Positions 20,450-32,785 are shown, counted from the stretch's first letter. The stretch is 64,000 nt of DNA from Selaginella moellendorffii (GCF_000143415.4 NW_003314331.1:200836-264835); one strand, 5' to 3'. Made by a program: numbers and translations. The notes: generated by a model not told the origin, from the sequence alone.

Positions 20450-21175
20450 AATAATCTCCCGCCAATTTTTCTTTCAAACCGTCAATGCAATAATATAGTG
20501 CTAGTCCTGCCATGGGCATTCGGGATTTCTGACAATCATGGCTTGCAAAAACTTTGTAACATCATAATTCCATTTGCGTTATGTAGTTAACAAGATAGGA
20601 AATGGTGGCTTTGTTTGCAAGGATGACATGTAATTGATCTCTCCGAGGTGTAGAGCGTTGTGTGACCGTCTCTACCTGATCTTCAGCGCAGATTCGTAGA
20701 TGTCATGGATGTTTTTCTCGTCGTTTGAGCTCAACCAAGAGACTGTGGCTTCCAGTGGCCATGGTGTAAATGTTCCACCTTGGGAGGTGGTTCGAATATC
20801 TCTGCTGGATTTACTTCTTTGCAGTAGAGATCAGGGCAGAAATTTCATAAAATATTTGGACTGGCATTTTGAAAAATAGCTAACTTGTTGAAATGAAAGT
20901 TTAGCAGTCCAGGTCGAAAGAAAGTTAAAATATTAGTCAGGTATTTCTGAAACTTTAATATAGGATAGACTATCCATTTATACCATCTTACTCTTCCATA
21001 AGACTACTTTTAAGTAGTGACTAAAAGGTAAGCTGTTATTTTAGTTGCAAGCTTTTAGTTATATATTTTCTAATTAAAAAAGAGTTTTTTTTTCTTATTA
21101 AAAGTCACAAATTTTTCTTCTCAAATTTATAATCAGATATGTGAATATTTTAGTGATTATTATTTTTTGGTGGGG
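20450..21175. other. Intergenic, no gene seen
   Basis: Becomes increasingly AT-rich to the right. No supported coding region or RNA was found. Confidence 0.5.
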
Positions 21176-21430
21176 TGGTAGCGGATATACCTAGAATATT
21201 TTTGGATATTTTATGATATTCTACTGTCTAACAGTTGTTATTCATTTAGATTAATCAAGTATTTATAATTTATAAACATATTTATAATTTATAAAATTTC
21301 CTAAACACTTTCTAGTATATTCTAATATATTCTACCATCTAATGGTTGATATTCAATAAGATTAATCTTGTCTTTATAAATATAAACATGTTAATTTTTA
21401 TAAACTTCAATTGGATTAATAGATAGGAAT
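21176..21430 (+). repeat. Third copy of the ~296-bp AT-rich repeat
   Basis: It shares ordered blocks with the tandem pair at 3035-3650: GATATACCTAGAATAT, CTAACAGTTGTTATTCATTT, CTAAACACTTTCTAGTATAT, AAGATTAATCTTGT and TTCAATTGGATTAAT. The two locations are 18 kb apart, so the repeat is dispersed as well as tandem. Confidence 0.7.
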
Positions 21431-21645
21431 AAGAAAATTATTCTAATGAATGCTCCAATTGTGCACCACACTTGCACTACCAGAATGACAACTGACCCTC
21501 TAAAGCAAAGGGTAAAATTAAATTTTCTATAAGGGTGGTGAAATAAAACTTTAGGGTTCTTGGAAGGTTTAAATTTTAGGCTAAAATATATTTGAATTAT
21601 ACATGATGCAAACTTTTCAAATGCTCGTTTTTGTTTTGTTTTTTC

Positions 21646-22328
21646 GTCGGGTAGATCCCAACACGGATGTTGCAATGTATGAATCGGATGAAATCATCAA
21701 GTACCTTGTACCACATAAACTTGTTAGTTTATCCTCGATTTTTTTTCCAGGGAATGCCTTTTATGCTGTCAGGGTTTCTTCACGGTAATGTATTGTGTAT
21801 ATATTTTTTCCACCGGCTTTTCATTTGCTATCAAATTATAACAGACTCGGGCGTGCAGGCAAGGTAAACTTTCACGTCTTTCACTTTGACGATACAAACC
21901 ATGTTTTTGTTTTCAAACCAGACAAGCCTCTAAAGATCTGGGCGAATTGAAAACTCAAAAAAGAAAGAGAGAGCTATATCTTAAAGCTGGATTTTGTGAG
22001 CAGCTTTCGCCTTTCTGTAAGATCGTACGAGAAAGGCTGGTTGAATTGGAGCTCCCTCACGTTTACTACAAGTAAGTCTCTAGTTTGTCTCTCGAGCTCT
22101 TTTTTAAGTCTCTACTTCACACTGTCCAGTGCCGCTCGTGGAAGTCCCAAACGAAATTATCTCTTGGAACGGACTGGAATTTTTCAGGTACTTATAAATT
22201 CGATACAATGGTGTTGGAATCACTCTTTTGTTTCCCAGGTTCCTTTCTTAGAAGACCCCAACACCGGCGTGGAGATGTTTGAAAGCTCGGAGATTATCAA
22301 GTATCTTAACACAACGTATGCCTTGTAA
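21646..22328 (+). pseudogene. Truncated double GST-N/thioredoxin-fold protein
   Basis: The plant family with two GST N-terminal domains in tandem is recognisable from two copies of its signature: DPNTDVAMYESDEIIKYL near 21651 and PFLEDPNTGVEMFESSEI near 22238. The 5' part of the first domain is absent: homology starts right after the AT-rich repeat region. In the middle, the segment KPLKIWA is followed by a stop and about 45 extra bases before SPFCKIVRERLVELELPHVYY resumes. The last three exons (to 22075, 22132-22189, 22240-22328) still splice in frame and end NTTYAL. These proteins are plastid- or cytosol-located with unclear redox roles. I call this a broken gene. Confidence 0.6.
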
Positions 22329-22406
22329 AGAAAAGAGATTCTCATTTTATAAATAAATTCAAGCAGCAGTTTTGGAAGTAGATTACTAAGTTTGGACACA
22401 CGAAAT

Positions 22407-24003
22407 TTAGTTGTAGTACAGTCGGAGTTCTGGTTGAGTTTGACACTCGACGTCCCAAACCATGCCTAAACCCTGAGGTTTTTCCCTGAATTTCTGTGTC
22501 TCTGGCAACACTCCCTTGTAAGGATTCATCTGGAAAAGATAGATAGAAGCAGCAAAGTATTAGAAGTAAGAAAGAACTTCTACTAAAACTTACATATCGC
22601 CGGGAACTCTGCTTTCACGTAATCGTGACCAACAAACTTCTGGTTCCAGAGCAAATCGTGAGAATAATATTTCCTGAAAAACGAAAAACAAATCAGAGCA
22701 TATCTGCGATTTAAAAACTTAAACTCGTACTCTGGTTGCTTGATGACGATATCTGAGCCATCTTCTTCATCGGCTTCAATATGTCCCCAAACAGTACCTC
22801 TAAAGTGATGAATCTCTTCTCATTGTTTTCCTGATCAGAAATTTAATTAATATCAATTAATAAGAAAAACGCCATAAAATTCTAATAAGGAGACCAACCT
22901 TTCGTATGTCATGCTTGCAAGGATCGACCACATTCTTGAGGCTGTACTTAATTGTATGCTCCAAGGGCTCGAAAGGATTATAATCTGGACGTGGCAAAAT
23001 CATCTGCTTGTTGGCTATCGAGCAGTATTGATACTGGTACCATCCTGCAAATTGGCAAACGAATGAATGAACTGAAAGTTTAAGATTTCTCACTGAGCTT
23101 GTCCTTGATGTAATTCGGAGACATTCCATTCAGCTCGTCCTCGATCTGTCTCTGTATGGGCTCAAAAACTTGCATTCTCCACTTCTCATACAAGATCGCA
23201 AGCTTCTTGACATGCTTCTCGTCAACCAGCTCGATCATATCGCCCATTTGCCGCAGTATGTGTCCCTTTTTGTACTCCGCGCCTCTGGAATACGATCGAT
23301 ACATCTTCTCAAACTTGATCTCGGCTTTCCTCCTCTTGCGCTCCTTGATCCTCTCGACCAGCTTTTCCAGGGAAAAACAACGCAAACAATCAGCCAAACA
23401 ATCTCGCGAGAGCAACTTCAGAAGAGTTTACCTTAGAAACATTCTCACAAGAAAGATTTAGGTTCCAACCTCCTTCGAATCTTATATTTCCTCTGCATGG
23501 ATGAGCACGTATAAATTCTTATGTAAAATCGTAAGATCGAGACTTACACGTTTCTTCCTGCGAGGGACCAGCTTTGGATCCGGCGGCGGCTTTGGAGCAT
23601 GAACAACACTCCTGGGTGCGGGACAGCCTCAGATCCAGCGCAGGGGTTTGAAGAAATCCAGAAATGCATCAGGCTTGGTCATGGTGATCTGGCCTTTGGG
23701 ATTTGGCTCCTACTCTTCATCCGCTTGCTTGACCAACTTTGGGCGGAAGAACCCGATATACGAGAGTGGCTTGCATCGCGAGATCTCCCCCGGCACAACA
23801 AAAGGGTTGTGCGGGAGCCGCTCCTTCTTGTTCTTACGGTATTTCTTCACCTTGGCTTGATCCAGGTGGTCGTCCAGCGGCGAAGCGGGCCGCCTCCTCT
23901 CCTTCTTCCGTGGGATCTCCACCTTTCTCCATGGAACTGGGAAGCGCTCCTTCTTGGAGTAGCGTTTCGTTGGCGGAGGAGCTCCCCAATTGTCCCAGGC
24001 CAT
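22407..24003 (-). pseudogene. Decaying gene, possibly FAM228-like
   Basis: Starts at ATG 24003 (MAWDNWGAPPPTKRYSKKE) and runs over about six exons: the first to 23550, ~23096-23372, ~22911-23060, ~22730-22800, ~22596-22674 and the last ending at 22407. The central part (LVDEKHVKKLAILYEKW, VFEPIQRQIEDEL, ILPRPDYNPFEP) reminds me of FAM228 proteins, a poorly known family found in organisms with motile cilia or sperm. That match is from memory and weak. Against a working gene: in-frame TAG and TGA codons in exon 1 within otherwise protein-like sequence, a doubtful second exon, and a last exon whose best frame (ending ELRLYYN) does not match the upstream splice phase. Alternative splicing I did not find could rescue some of these. 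Confidence 0.45.
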
Positions 24004-24210
24004 GGCTAGAAATCTCTTTTGCAAGACAATGGAGATGGAAATTGAGAATGAGAGAGAGTGAACCCAAGAAAAAAGGAGGAGAACAATGATGGAAAATTTG
24101 CGCGCGCTTGCTGCTTGAGCCGGCCGGCTTTCCCACCACCGTTTTCCACCAGTATGGTTTGCCACGACTATCTTTTTTTTAAACAAGTTTGGAAACGATG
24201 ATGGAATGTT

Positions 24211-24368
24211 ACAACATAGCTGAAGGTACAAAGGATGATAGATTTGAAAAAAAATTATAACATAGTTGAAGGTACAAAGGATGATAGATATGAAAACAAA
24301 CAGTAAGATGGCTGATTTTGGAAACAGACTATAGTCTATACTTGAAGTTACAAAGGATGATAGATTTA
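24211..24368. repeat. Three short direct repeats
   Basis: AACATAGCTGAAGGTACAAA followed by GGATGATAGAT occurs near 24213 and 24259, with a more diverged third copy near 24338. They sit just 3' of the small ORF at 24370-24594. Confidence 0.65.
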
Positions 24369-24369
24369 A

Positions 24370-24594
24370 TCACGGGTAGGTATATGGTAGCGGGGGGTGT
24401 TTGCATAGCTCGAACTGCTTCTTGAAGAAGTCTGGCTCGGTTGGCGCGATGAGATCCATGATCTCCATCATATCTGGAGGCTGCCCTAGCAGCTCGGCGT
24501 AGATCATCGCCCTCGCGTATTGGCCCTTGGAAGCATAGAAATATGCGTTCGTCCGCCACTCTTTCTTTTGCTTTTGGCTTGGAGACTTTTCCAT
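24370..24594 (-). CDS. Small hypothetical protein, 74 residues
   Basis: An ATG-initiated open frame starts MEKSPSQKQKKEWRTNAYFY and ends HPPLPYTYP. It has balanced composition, a basic N-terminus and two probable helices (ARAMIYAELLG and DFFKKQFELCK), which reads like a real protein or a genuine exon. No signal peptide or membrane segment is seen. I do not recognise it. It could also be a fragment of a larger gene. Confidence 0.4.
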   Translation of the reverse strand: MEKSPSQKQKKEWRTNAYFYASKGQYARAMIYAELLGQPPDMMEIMDLIAPTEPDFFKKQFELCKHPPLPYTYP

Positions 24595-24599
24595 GTTTA

Positions 24600-25097
24600 A
24601 GTAAACCTTAGAACTTAGTTCGACCTTTATAGTAAAGCAACCAAAAGGCTCGCTAAACAGAGGACGGTCCTTTTGGCTTTAGTTAATGTAGTTTACATAA
24701 ATAAACTTTTTCAAGTAAAAGGAATCAAAGAAGAACTTCTAGAAAAGTCTTGAACAATTCCGAATCATATTCTTTAAATTTTACATTACGTAGTTATTTT
24801 TTAAAGAAATTAACTGGATAATATTGTCATTCATGCTACATATAGTGTAGTAAGAAAACTTTCACAGCACTGTTGCGAGATTTAATCGTGTGTTTGCTAG
24901 TATCAAATAGTGGCAATCAAACTCAAAAGAGTGCAGGATCACAATACATTTCCATGGGATCCCAGCATTTACTCTCTATTGAAACACCACATCCATGCCA
25001 TTGCTAAACGGCCAATGCTCAAGTGCTCTTCCACAAAGTTCTCTTAGCACGAGCTTGCTTTAAAAGCGCTTTTGAAACGTTTCTTTTGTTTTTCCAT
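24600..25097. other. Intergenic, no gene seen
   Basis: AT-rich spacer between the small ORF and the 3' end of AVP2. No supported feature. Confidence 0.5.
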
Positions 25098-28000
25098 TCA
25101 GCTCTCCAAGAACAGTGGTGCCATCACCAGCGTGATCGTCGATAGCATCTTTATCAAGACGTGGAGAGATGGTCCGGCAGTGTCCTTGAATGGATCCCCA
25201 ACTCTGTGGACAAGAAAGGATAGTTCTTTGTCAAGGAAAAACAGGGAAGAAAAACTTACGTGTCGCCGGTAACAGCAGCTTTGTGAGCCTCGCTACCTTT
25301 GCCGCCCAATGCACCACTCTCGATGAACTTCTTGGCGTTGTCCCAAGCTCCTCCCGCGGTGTTGAGGAAGAGCGCCATCAAAATTCCAGACACGGTAGCG
25401 AACATTAGCATTCCTGCCACTGCTTTTGCTCCCAGCAGTGGCTGCTCCGTGTAAACTCCTACTATTCTAAAGACAACACCTGCAAAGAAAAGAGCGAGGC
25501 ATCGGACTACTTCCAAATCAAACCGGAGAAAACACGTACCAACAATTATCGGGGAGATAACAGCTAGTACACCGGGTTTAATCATCTCCCGTAGTGATGC
25601 TTTTGCCACAATTGATACGCATCGGCCGTAATCGGGCTTGTCTTGATAGGTCTGTAAAAGGACAGCAGTCTTTAGTTCAAGGAAAACAATGAAAACAAAC
25701 TAACCATGATTCCAGGCCGCTCAGCGAATTGCCGTCGAACTTCATTCACAACCTCCTGTGCTGTTTTGCCTACTGCCGCACACGACCATGCACTAAATAC
25801 AAATATCAACATTGCTCCTAGCAGGCCACCTACAAAAACTTCTGGGATTGCAATGTCAACCTGAAAGCATCCAAGTTGTAGTCAGCCTTAGAAGAACAAC
25901 TGCTTACCTCAGTAAAGCTAATCTGAGTAAAAGACGATACTTCGTCCATGTAAGCGCTGAACAGAAGAAAAGACGCTAACGCAGCGGAGCCTATAGCAAA
26001 TCCCTTGGTTGTTGCCTTGGTAGTGTTGCCGACTGCGTCAAGAACATCAGTAATATCTCTCACGCTCTCCGGCTGCAAAACCAAATTCCAGTTCAAAACA
26101 TAGAACACGAAATTGCACTTACTTGTTGGCTCATCTCAACAATTCCGCCAGCATTATCAGCAATGGGACCAAACATGTCCATGGTCAACACGTACGCAGC
26201 TGTACTCAGCATCCCCATTGTAGCAATGGCAGTGCCAAATAAACCTCCGACGGGAGCACCTTTACTGTCCACCAGCCCTGACGTTCTTCCAAGCCAATAA
26301 GCAGATACAATCGCAACGCTTATGACCAGAACGGGCATGGCTGTCGACTCCAGTCCAAGGCCAACGCCCGCTATAATATTTGTTCCGTGCCCGGTGCTGC
26401 TAGCAAGGGCCACCAGTCGCACAGGCTCGTACTTGTAGTCAGTGTAGTATTGAGAGATCCAGACAAAGAGATACGCCGTGATAATGCCTACGAGTCCGCA
26501 CAAGGCAAAGTGGAACCATGCCGTAGGCGCTTGCTCAGTATATAAAAGCCACCTTGTAGACTGTTAGGCAAATGCGTCAGTCAAGTCTTCAATGAAAGAA
26601 AAGGTCATACATACCGCTCCAAAGGTAATCACAGCTAAAACAACAGCAACGCTATATCCTCTTTGCAAAACCGCCATGGGGTCCTCCATGTATTTGGTTC
26701 CCACTTCCCGTGCATTTTTTATCGACAGGATGCCAATCGCCGAGACAACGAGGTCAAAGGAGTGAACCACAAGCGGAAAAAGTATAAACCCAGATGCATC
26801 TGCGTCAGCGAACCAAACTTAAAACTTCGATGACAACATCTAACACACAAACCTTCTAGCTTGCATCTTTTGACCATAGTGCCTCCCAGAATCATGGCGC
26901 TAATTATCTCCGCAGCAATACTTTCGAATAAATCAGCACCACGAGCAGCACAATCACCAACATTATCTCCAACCTGTAAGACCATTAAGTCCATCAACTA
27001 AACGTAAACTACAAAATTTACCAGGTCCGCAATTACTGCAGGATTTCTGGGGTCATCCTCCGGAATGCCTTGCTCAACTTTACCGACAAGATCAGCACCA
27101 ACGTCAGCTGCCTTCGTGTATATACCACCACCAAGTTGAGCAAAAAGTGCCACAAAAGATGCTCCAAATCCGTACCCGACGAGCAAAAGTGGCACTACAC
27201 AATGAAAAGCAAACTTTAAAATCATCATGATTCACGAAGGGACTTACATTCTGTAGCTTTCATGCCAGTCGGAGAGTCCACATTCAAGTAGACGTAAAAC
27301 ACAGCATAGAGGACAGCTACGCCCAAAACCGTCATACCAACAACGATGAGCGCTGAAAATCCTCCCGCTCTCACAGCTATCTGCAAGAAAGATTTTAGAA
27401 TAGACCGAAGAAACAAAAGTTTGATGTTTACCAGCAACGCCTCTCTGGCAGATCTTCTAGCAGCGCTTGATACTCGCACATTAGCTCTAACTGAAACCCA
27501 CATTCCAACGTAGCCAGCGATGCCAGAACATAGAGCTCCAAGCAAAAACGACAACACGGTAATAAATGCTGATGTTGCTCTGTTGTAACCACTATCAGTT
27601 TATCACCAGAACAAAAAAGAAAAAAAGAAATCCTCAGAGAAGAAACAAACACTCACTTGTCAATCCCAGCTGCCTCTTGCTGTGGCGTGGATCTCCTGAA
27701 CAAATAAATACCAAGGATCCCAAAGGCGAGAACCACGGCCATGTTGGTAATTGCACCATACTGGGTGCGAAAGAAGCCTTCTGCACCGTCCCGAATTGCG
27801 TCTGATATCTGCAAACACGAAGCAGCTCAGTTCCTGACCAAAAGAAGAAGAAAAATAGAGAAAATCGTTACCTGGACCATCTCAGGCGGTCCTTCGTCCT
27901 TTGCAAGCACCCATGACGAGAGGTAAGTTGCAAAGAAAATGCTCAGCGTGCACACCGCGAAGACGAAGACGATGATCGAGGAGGTCCGAACTCCGACATA

Positions 28001-28239
28001 GAACATCGCCACCAAACTAAATGCCGTGAGGAGATAGTATACTCGCTTATCCATGTTGTATATGAACCTCACGAACTGGATCACCAAAAAGTCGTGGAAA
28101 ATATTTTTTGGTGAGCAAACAAAGTGAGCTAGGAACTTACAAAGGGTGCTGTTGACTTGGTTCGCAGCGCTGGAAACGTCCTGGGCTTCTCCTGGTAGGA
28201 ACCCATGCCATTCTCCGCATCTTGGCCATCTTCCATCAT
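25098..28239 (-). CDS. AVP2: Type II (K+-independent) H+-translocating pyrophosphatase
   Basis: Fourteen exons give 803 residues: 28141-28239, 27872-28075, 27657-27808, 27432-27579, 27248-27380, 27022-27194, 26853-26973, 26615-26799, 26123-26560, 25908-26072, 25705-25860, 25540-25651, 25260-25479, 25098-25203. Every junction closes in frame. The enzyme couples PPi hydrolysis to proton pumping; the plant type II form is Golgi/TGN-located. Seen: many hydrophobic segments, the pyrophosphate site [47 protein letters not shown], and GNTTKAT. The Lys in GNTTKAT marks the K+-independent class (type I has Ala). Length matches Arabidopsis AVP2 (about 802). It is divergently arranged with VDAC. Confidence 0.96.
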
Positions 28240-28924
28240 AATCGCGCCCGCAGATCTGCGGGCAATACTCTCTCCCTTCGGCAGCACCAGCTCAATCGAG
28301 GCCGGCGGCGGAATTCCCAGCCGCGAGGCAATGCATTCACCGATCTGCGAGGCGATCCAGCAATCTCACGCTCGATCCTCGCCAATCCGAACCTGGACCA
28401 AGGAAATGGAGGCGCCGCGTGAGATGAGCAGCGGAAATCCAGCTGAGAAGCAGGCGCGGCGCGCTCCGCCGGCTCTCTCGCCCGATCCCTCGCCCGGAAT
28501 TCGTGGTAGGGGAAAATAGGGCAAAGGTTCCCAACAGAATCTTCCGTGACGGAAAATGCAACACGATTTAACGGCGGGGATTTGATCGCAATCTGGACAG
28601 TGAAAGATTGCGAATATTTGAATATACTGTAGAATATACCTAAACTAGTCACCACGGTAAAGAAACCTCGCTTTATAAAATCTGTCTAGGGCAGGAAGGG
28701 AATTTCACGGATCATCGTCGGCGGCGCGCGGCTCGCTCGCATTCTTTAATCAATCAGGTGTGCTCTCGCCCCGCTCCCACTCGCTCCTCCTCCAGCGGGA
28801 TCAAGATTGCCGAGATTTCGCGAGAGGCTTTTCTCGTCTCGCGGAGGGGTTTTGGTAGGGTTTCTCTGATTCGCAGCTCGCTGGTTTGGCATTTGCCGCG
28901 CGCAGGTAGAGATCATCAAGAGGA
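28240..28924. promoter_or_regulatory. Bidirectional promoter between AVP2 and VDAC
   Basis: The 685-bp spacer separates two divergent genes. A TATAAAA at 28674-28680 (+) is suitably placed for a VDAC transcript with a ~220-base leader. That leader may contain an intron, since CAG/GT and pyrimidine-tract/AG signals occur between 28756 and 28906. Assignment is by position only. Confidence 0.35.
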
Positions 28925-30046
28925 ATGGGCAAGGGACCGGGAATGTTCTCCGACATTGGCAGGAGTACCAGAGGTAGGGAGATTTTTTTTATGCTAGTTC
29001 TTTTTAAATTTGTGGGATGAGCAGACCTCCTTAACAAGGACTATTTCTACGACCACAAGTTCACTGTCACGACCACAACCTCGTCTGGCTTGGTAAGTTT
29101 CATCTGTTTTGTTCACTTTTTTTTCTTTGTGCTGTGTGATCTTAGCTCTAAGTTTTTTCTTTCTCTGTAGACGTTCACCTCGACTGGAACAAGGAAAGGC
29201 GAGTCTCTGGGAGGGGAGCTCTGTGGCCAGTTTAAGCATTACAACATCACCACTGACGTGAAAGTCGACACAAACTCAAACGTACGTAGCCATCACATTT
29301 TCCTTTCCTTGTAACGTAGCACCTCCGATCACACAGGTGTATGCCACAGTCACTGGCAATGAAGTCAGCCAAGGAGTGAAGGCGATCATCGGCGTGAATC
29401 TCCCCAACGTCTCGACTGGAAAGGTTCGCTAGAAAGCTTTTGGATTTCGATTGTTCTTGCGAAGTAACATCGCTACAGGTGGAAGTTCACTATGTCCACG
29501 ACAATGTTGGCATCACCAGCGCTGTGGGACTGACTGCCTCGCCTCCAGTGGACGTCACGGCGGCCTTTGGCAACAAGGAGTACTCGCTGGGAGGCGCTGT
29601 CTCCCTCGACACTGCCGCTGGAACCGTGAAGAAGTACGAAGCTGGGCTTGGCATCACCAAGCCGGACTTCACCGCTGCTCTCCTCTTGTAAGTCTGGGAC
29701 GAAGTTCTTGACAAGTCTCAACTTTCTTCCTTTTGCTAGGTGTGACAAAGGAGATACTGTGAAAGTCAGCTATTCACACACGGTCAGTCCACTGACGAAG
29801 GCCACTGTCGGCGCGGAGGTGGTGCATTCGATTTCAAAGAAGTTGAATACCTTTACCATCGGTGGCGCGTATAATCTGGACCTCCTCACCACCGTCAAGG
29901 CTCGCCTGAATAATCAGGGGAAGCTCGCGGCTCTGATCCAGCACGAGTTCCGGCCGAAGTCGCTCTTGACGATCTCTGGCGAAGTCGACACGAAGTCCCT
30001 GAACAAGGACACCAAAGTTGGTCTAGCTCTTTCGCTCAAGCCATGA
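28925..30046 (+). CDS. VDAC: Mitochondrial voltage-dependent anion channel (porin)
   Basis: Six exons (28925-28973, 29025-29092, 29171-29281, 29337-29423, 29479-29687, 29740-30046) give 276 residues, the standard plant VDAC length. VDAC is the beta-barrel channel for metabolites and ions in the mitochondrial outer membrane. Visible: the N-terminal helix region (GPGMFSDIGRSTRDLLNKDY), alternating-residue beta strands through the length, TFTIGGAYNLDLLT, and the C-terminal barrel strand with DTKVGLALSLKP. All phases close. It converges on the kelch gene with 145 bp between stop codons. Confidence 0.96.
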
Positions 30047-30191
30047 GCAAGTGAGTAAAAACGTCAGTCGAGTCAGTCAGTCAGGGGTATAATCTCCTGG
30101 AACGAACCTTGGAAAAAGAATTTTTCTTTTGTCTGTGACGCTTTTGATGTGAGCAGGAATAATTCGAGCTCGCTTTTTCTCCCCTCTGTTC

Positions 30192-31866
30192 TCATAAGAC
30201 GAGCCTCAACTTTGTTCTCCATGTCTTGCCTACAATCTTCTTCGGTGCAGGATCGTCGACGCCTTTGTCTCGCTGCCCCGATGTAAAATAAAGCCATCCA
30301 TCCCAGAAAGCCGCCAGCGTTGTCTTCACCCTGTACGGCATGCGTCCGATGATCTTCCATCTCTGTTCACGCCAAACATCAGCTCGCAACGGCCGAGAGA
30401 ATCTCGTACTGCTACTCACCATTTTCGTGAGGCTGAATTGGAGCACGTCCCCCACAAGAACCATCTTTTTCGTGACTGGATTCTTCTCCGTGGTGCCGCC
30501 AACGATGACAATGGAATCGTTGACAATCACCCACGCGAACTCGATGTGAGAGTCGGGCTTTGGCATTGGCGGCATGGCTTTCCATGACTTTGCGGCGTTC
30601 TCTAGCATGTAGACGTCGCTGTAGACCACCTGGCTTGAAAGATTTAGAGCTGGAGAGAGCGAGAATGGTGTGAACTTACCTCACGCTGCCGAGAGCATTT
30701 GAAAATAGGAGACCCGGGCTTGGGCTTGTAATCTCCTTCCTGACCACCAATGACGAAGAGACGATCACCGAAAACAATGCAGGCCCTGCACAAAGGAGAA
30801 AGAAATAAATTGGAAACTGGAACGACGTCAAGTTCTTGAGCTCTAGTCTTGAACTTGACTGTTTCCAACTCAAGAACCTGACAAGGAAACGTTTTTACCT
30901 GTGAGGACCACCTCGAGGTATTGGAATCTCGGCTCGCCACTTTGTTTCTACCGCCTTTCCGTCTTTCACAGCGAGGCTCCAGTGCTCAAGCGCGGGCTCC
31001 CAGCGATCCTCCTTACTGCCACCCATGACATGAAGCCTTCCTCTCCAGAGCTGTGTTGCAGGCGCATATCTATCAGCGTGTGTTTTCATACAGCGAGCCA
31101 TTCTCGAAAAGAAAAGAAAGAACTTTGTAAGATTTACCTGGGCACCGGAAGTGGAGGAAGACGATCCCACGACTTTGTCTCGGTATCCAGCACGAAGTTG
31201 AGATTTGTCGGTCCTCGACACTGGGGGCCATACTGCCCAGTAACAACGTAAACGAAGCGTCCATCCGTGACCATTCCCAGGTGTGAGTGAGCCATTTCCT
31301 TTGGCATATCGAAAGTGTCGATCCAAGTGTTTGTCATCAAGTCGAGAACATTGACATGAGAATGTATCTATAGAATGGAAAAGCAAAATGTGAAAGATCT
31401 GGAGAAGGAAATCTAATCACTAACCTCGTCAATGGTAGCATATCCAGCGAAAACGTACAAGAGGTTCCGGATTTGTACGGCAGCCCCATCGAGCCTCTTA
31501 ACAGGACACTCTGCGATTTCTTCCCACTGGATCTCTGGAACGCCTGGTTCTAGCAAATCCATCGCCTCTATCTGTGCATCTTAGAAACGCGGAAGAATCA
31601 GCTAGACAGATTTAAATAAAACACTGACAAATGCGAGGAAATCGCAATATCTTCTCGCTCGGCCAGAGATCACACTCACTCACCTCCTGCAGCTTGAGCG
31701 GATCATAGCCGAGTGGAATCGAGGAAGGCATCGACCGCGGCGCCGTTGCGTAGGACGAAATCCAGTAGAAATTCCTAAACACCGCCACGATCGCGAGCAG
31801 CGCGCACGCCGCGAGCGCTCCATAGCGCACGAGATGCCCTACCGAGCCCACATTCCTCTTCCCCAT
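30192..31866 (-). CDS. Membrane-anchored kelch-repeat protein
   Basis: Seven exons (31684-31866, 31425-31571, 31138-31367, 30899-31069, 30680-30785, 30420-30629, 30192-30362) give 405 residues from ATG 31866. An in-frame ATG at 31914 would add 16 residues. An N-terminal hydrophobic segment (YGALAACALLAIVAVF) suggests a type II signal anchor. Kelch motifs follow: LLYVFAGYATIDE, VYVVTGQYGPQCRGP, LHVMGGSKED, LFVIGGQEGD, IVIVGGTTEKN. The architecture matches the plant galactose oxidase/kelch family typified by At3g27220/At1g51540, of unknown function and probably in the secretory pathway. All splice phases close. Confidence 0.9.
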
Positions 31867-32017
31867 ATACGGATCTCTTCTTCGAATCACTAGGGCTAGG
31901 GCTTTACATAGCATATATACCGTACAAAATTTTAAAGTTTAGCCGCCAAAATATTGTCCGGCAATAACGACCGTACAAGACCCCAGGTTTTAGGGTTCTT
32001 GGGGAAAACTCTCTACT

Positions 32018-32651
32018 CTAGCACGTCGTCCAGAGGGGGCCAGTCGCTTCGAGCGCCACGATCCCCCGAAAGTGGTGGCTTTCGCGGTCGGGCGAGCTTG
32101 GCGCCGCCGGCGGCGACGACGCTGGGGAGATTTTGATGCTCTCGCTGGTGATTGTGGTGGCGGCGGTGGTGGCGGAGGAGACGCTGTGGTTCTGCCCGAC
32201 GATGTTGGTGACCATCGCGCTGTGCTGCATTCGAAGGCAAACGTTCTCGGCCTGGGAGATTGCGAGCTGCGTCTGGAGCTGCGCTATCTGCTGGTGTAGT
32301 GCCGAGATCGCGCCAACGCAGCCATAGACCGGATCCCTGACCCTGGCATTTGCCTCGTAGACCATGCTACTCACGGCGTCGCCGCGCTGGTGGAGAGGAA
32401 GGTCCTGGAAGAGAAACAAGAAGGAAGAAAGAAATCTTTGAGCCCTAAAGAACGATTGGAAATGGAAGAACTTGCGATCGATCGATCACCTGGAGCATCT
32501 TGCTCACATTGCTGGCGCCGAAGACCTTGTGGACGAAGGCGAATTTCTGGGGCTCGTCGGGGGGGAAGTATGGCGCAAAGATGCAATCCTGCGCGCATCG
32601 CCGGCGGAGGAGCTTGCAAGCAGCGCACGGCGACAGACCTGACGGGGACAT
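32018..32651 (-). CDS. LOB-domain (LBD) transcription factor, class I
   Basis: Two exons (32490-32651 and 32018-32404) give 182 residues. LBD proteins are plant-specific DNA-binding regulators of organ boundaries and development. The zinc-binding C block CAACKLLRRRCAQDC (CX2CX6CX3C) is at about 9-23. The GAS block follows (FAPYFPPDEPQKF to GASNVSKMLQ), and then the leucine-zipper-like coil (ISALHQQIAQLQTQLA) that defines class I. The intron sits right after the GAS block (KMLQ), the position conserved in the family. The C-terminus is Ser/Thr-rich and variable. I cannot assign an individual orthologue. Confidence 0.94.
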
Positions 32652-32667
32652 TGGCGATCGATCGCGC

Positions 32668-32785
32668 CGCGCCGCGCCGCGCCGCGCTCGCTGGATCGAT
32701 CGATTGCTCGTTCGATCGATCGAAGTCGCGAGCTCTTCGTCTTCTTGGAAAATATGTCCTCCTCTCTCTCTCTCTCTCTCTTTAA
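32668..32785. repeat. Low-complexity promoter segment of the LBD gene
   Basis: A GCCGC-repeat, overlapping GATC-rich palindromic runs (ATCGATCGATTGCTCGTTCG) and a (CT)n microsatellite at about 32761-32781 lie directly upstream of the LBD ATG. CT/GA microsatellites are frequent in plant promoters. Confidence 0.55.

Noticed and set aside
29440-29748. Several ORFs on both strands across VDAC exon 5
   Set aside because: All explained by the VDAC reading frame, whose six exons close exactly to the family length.
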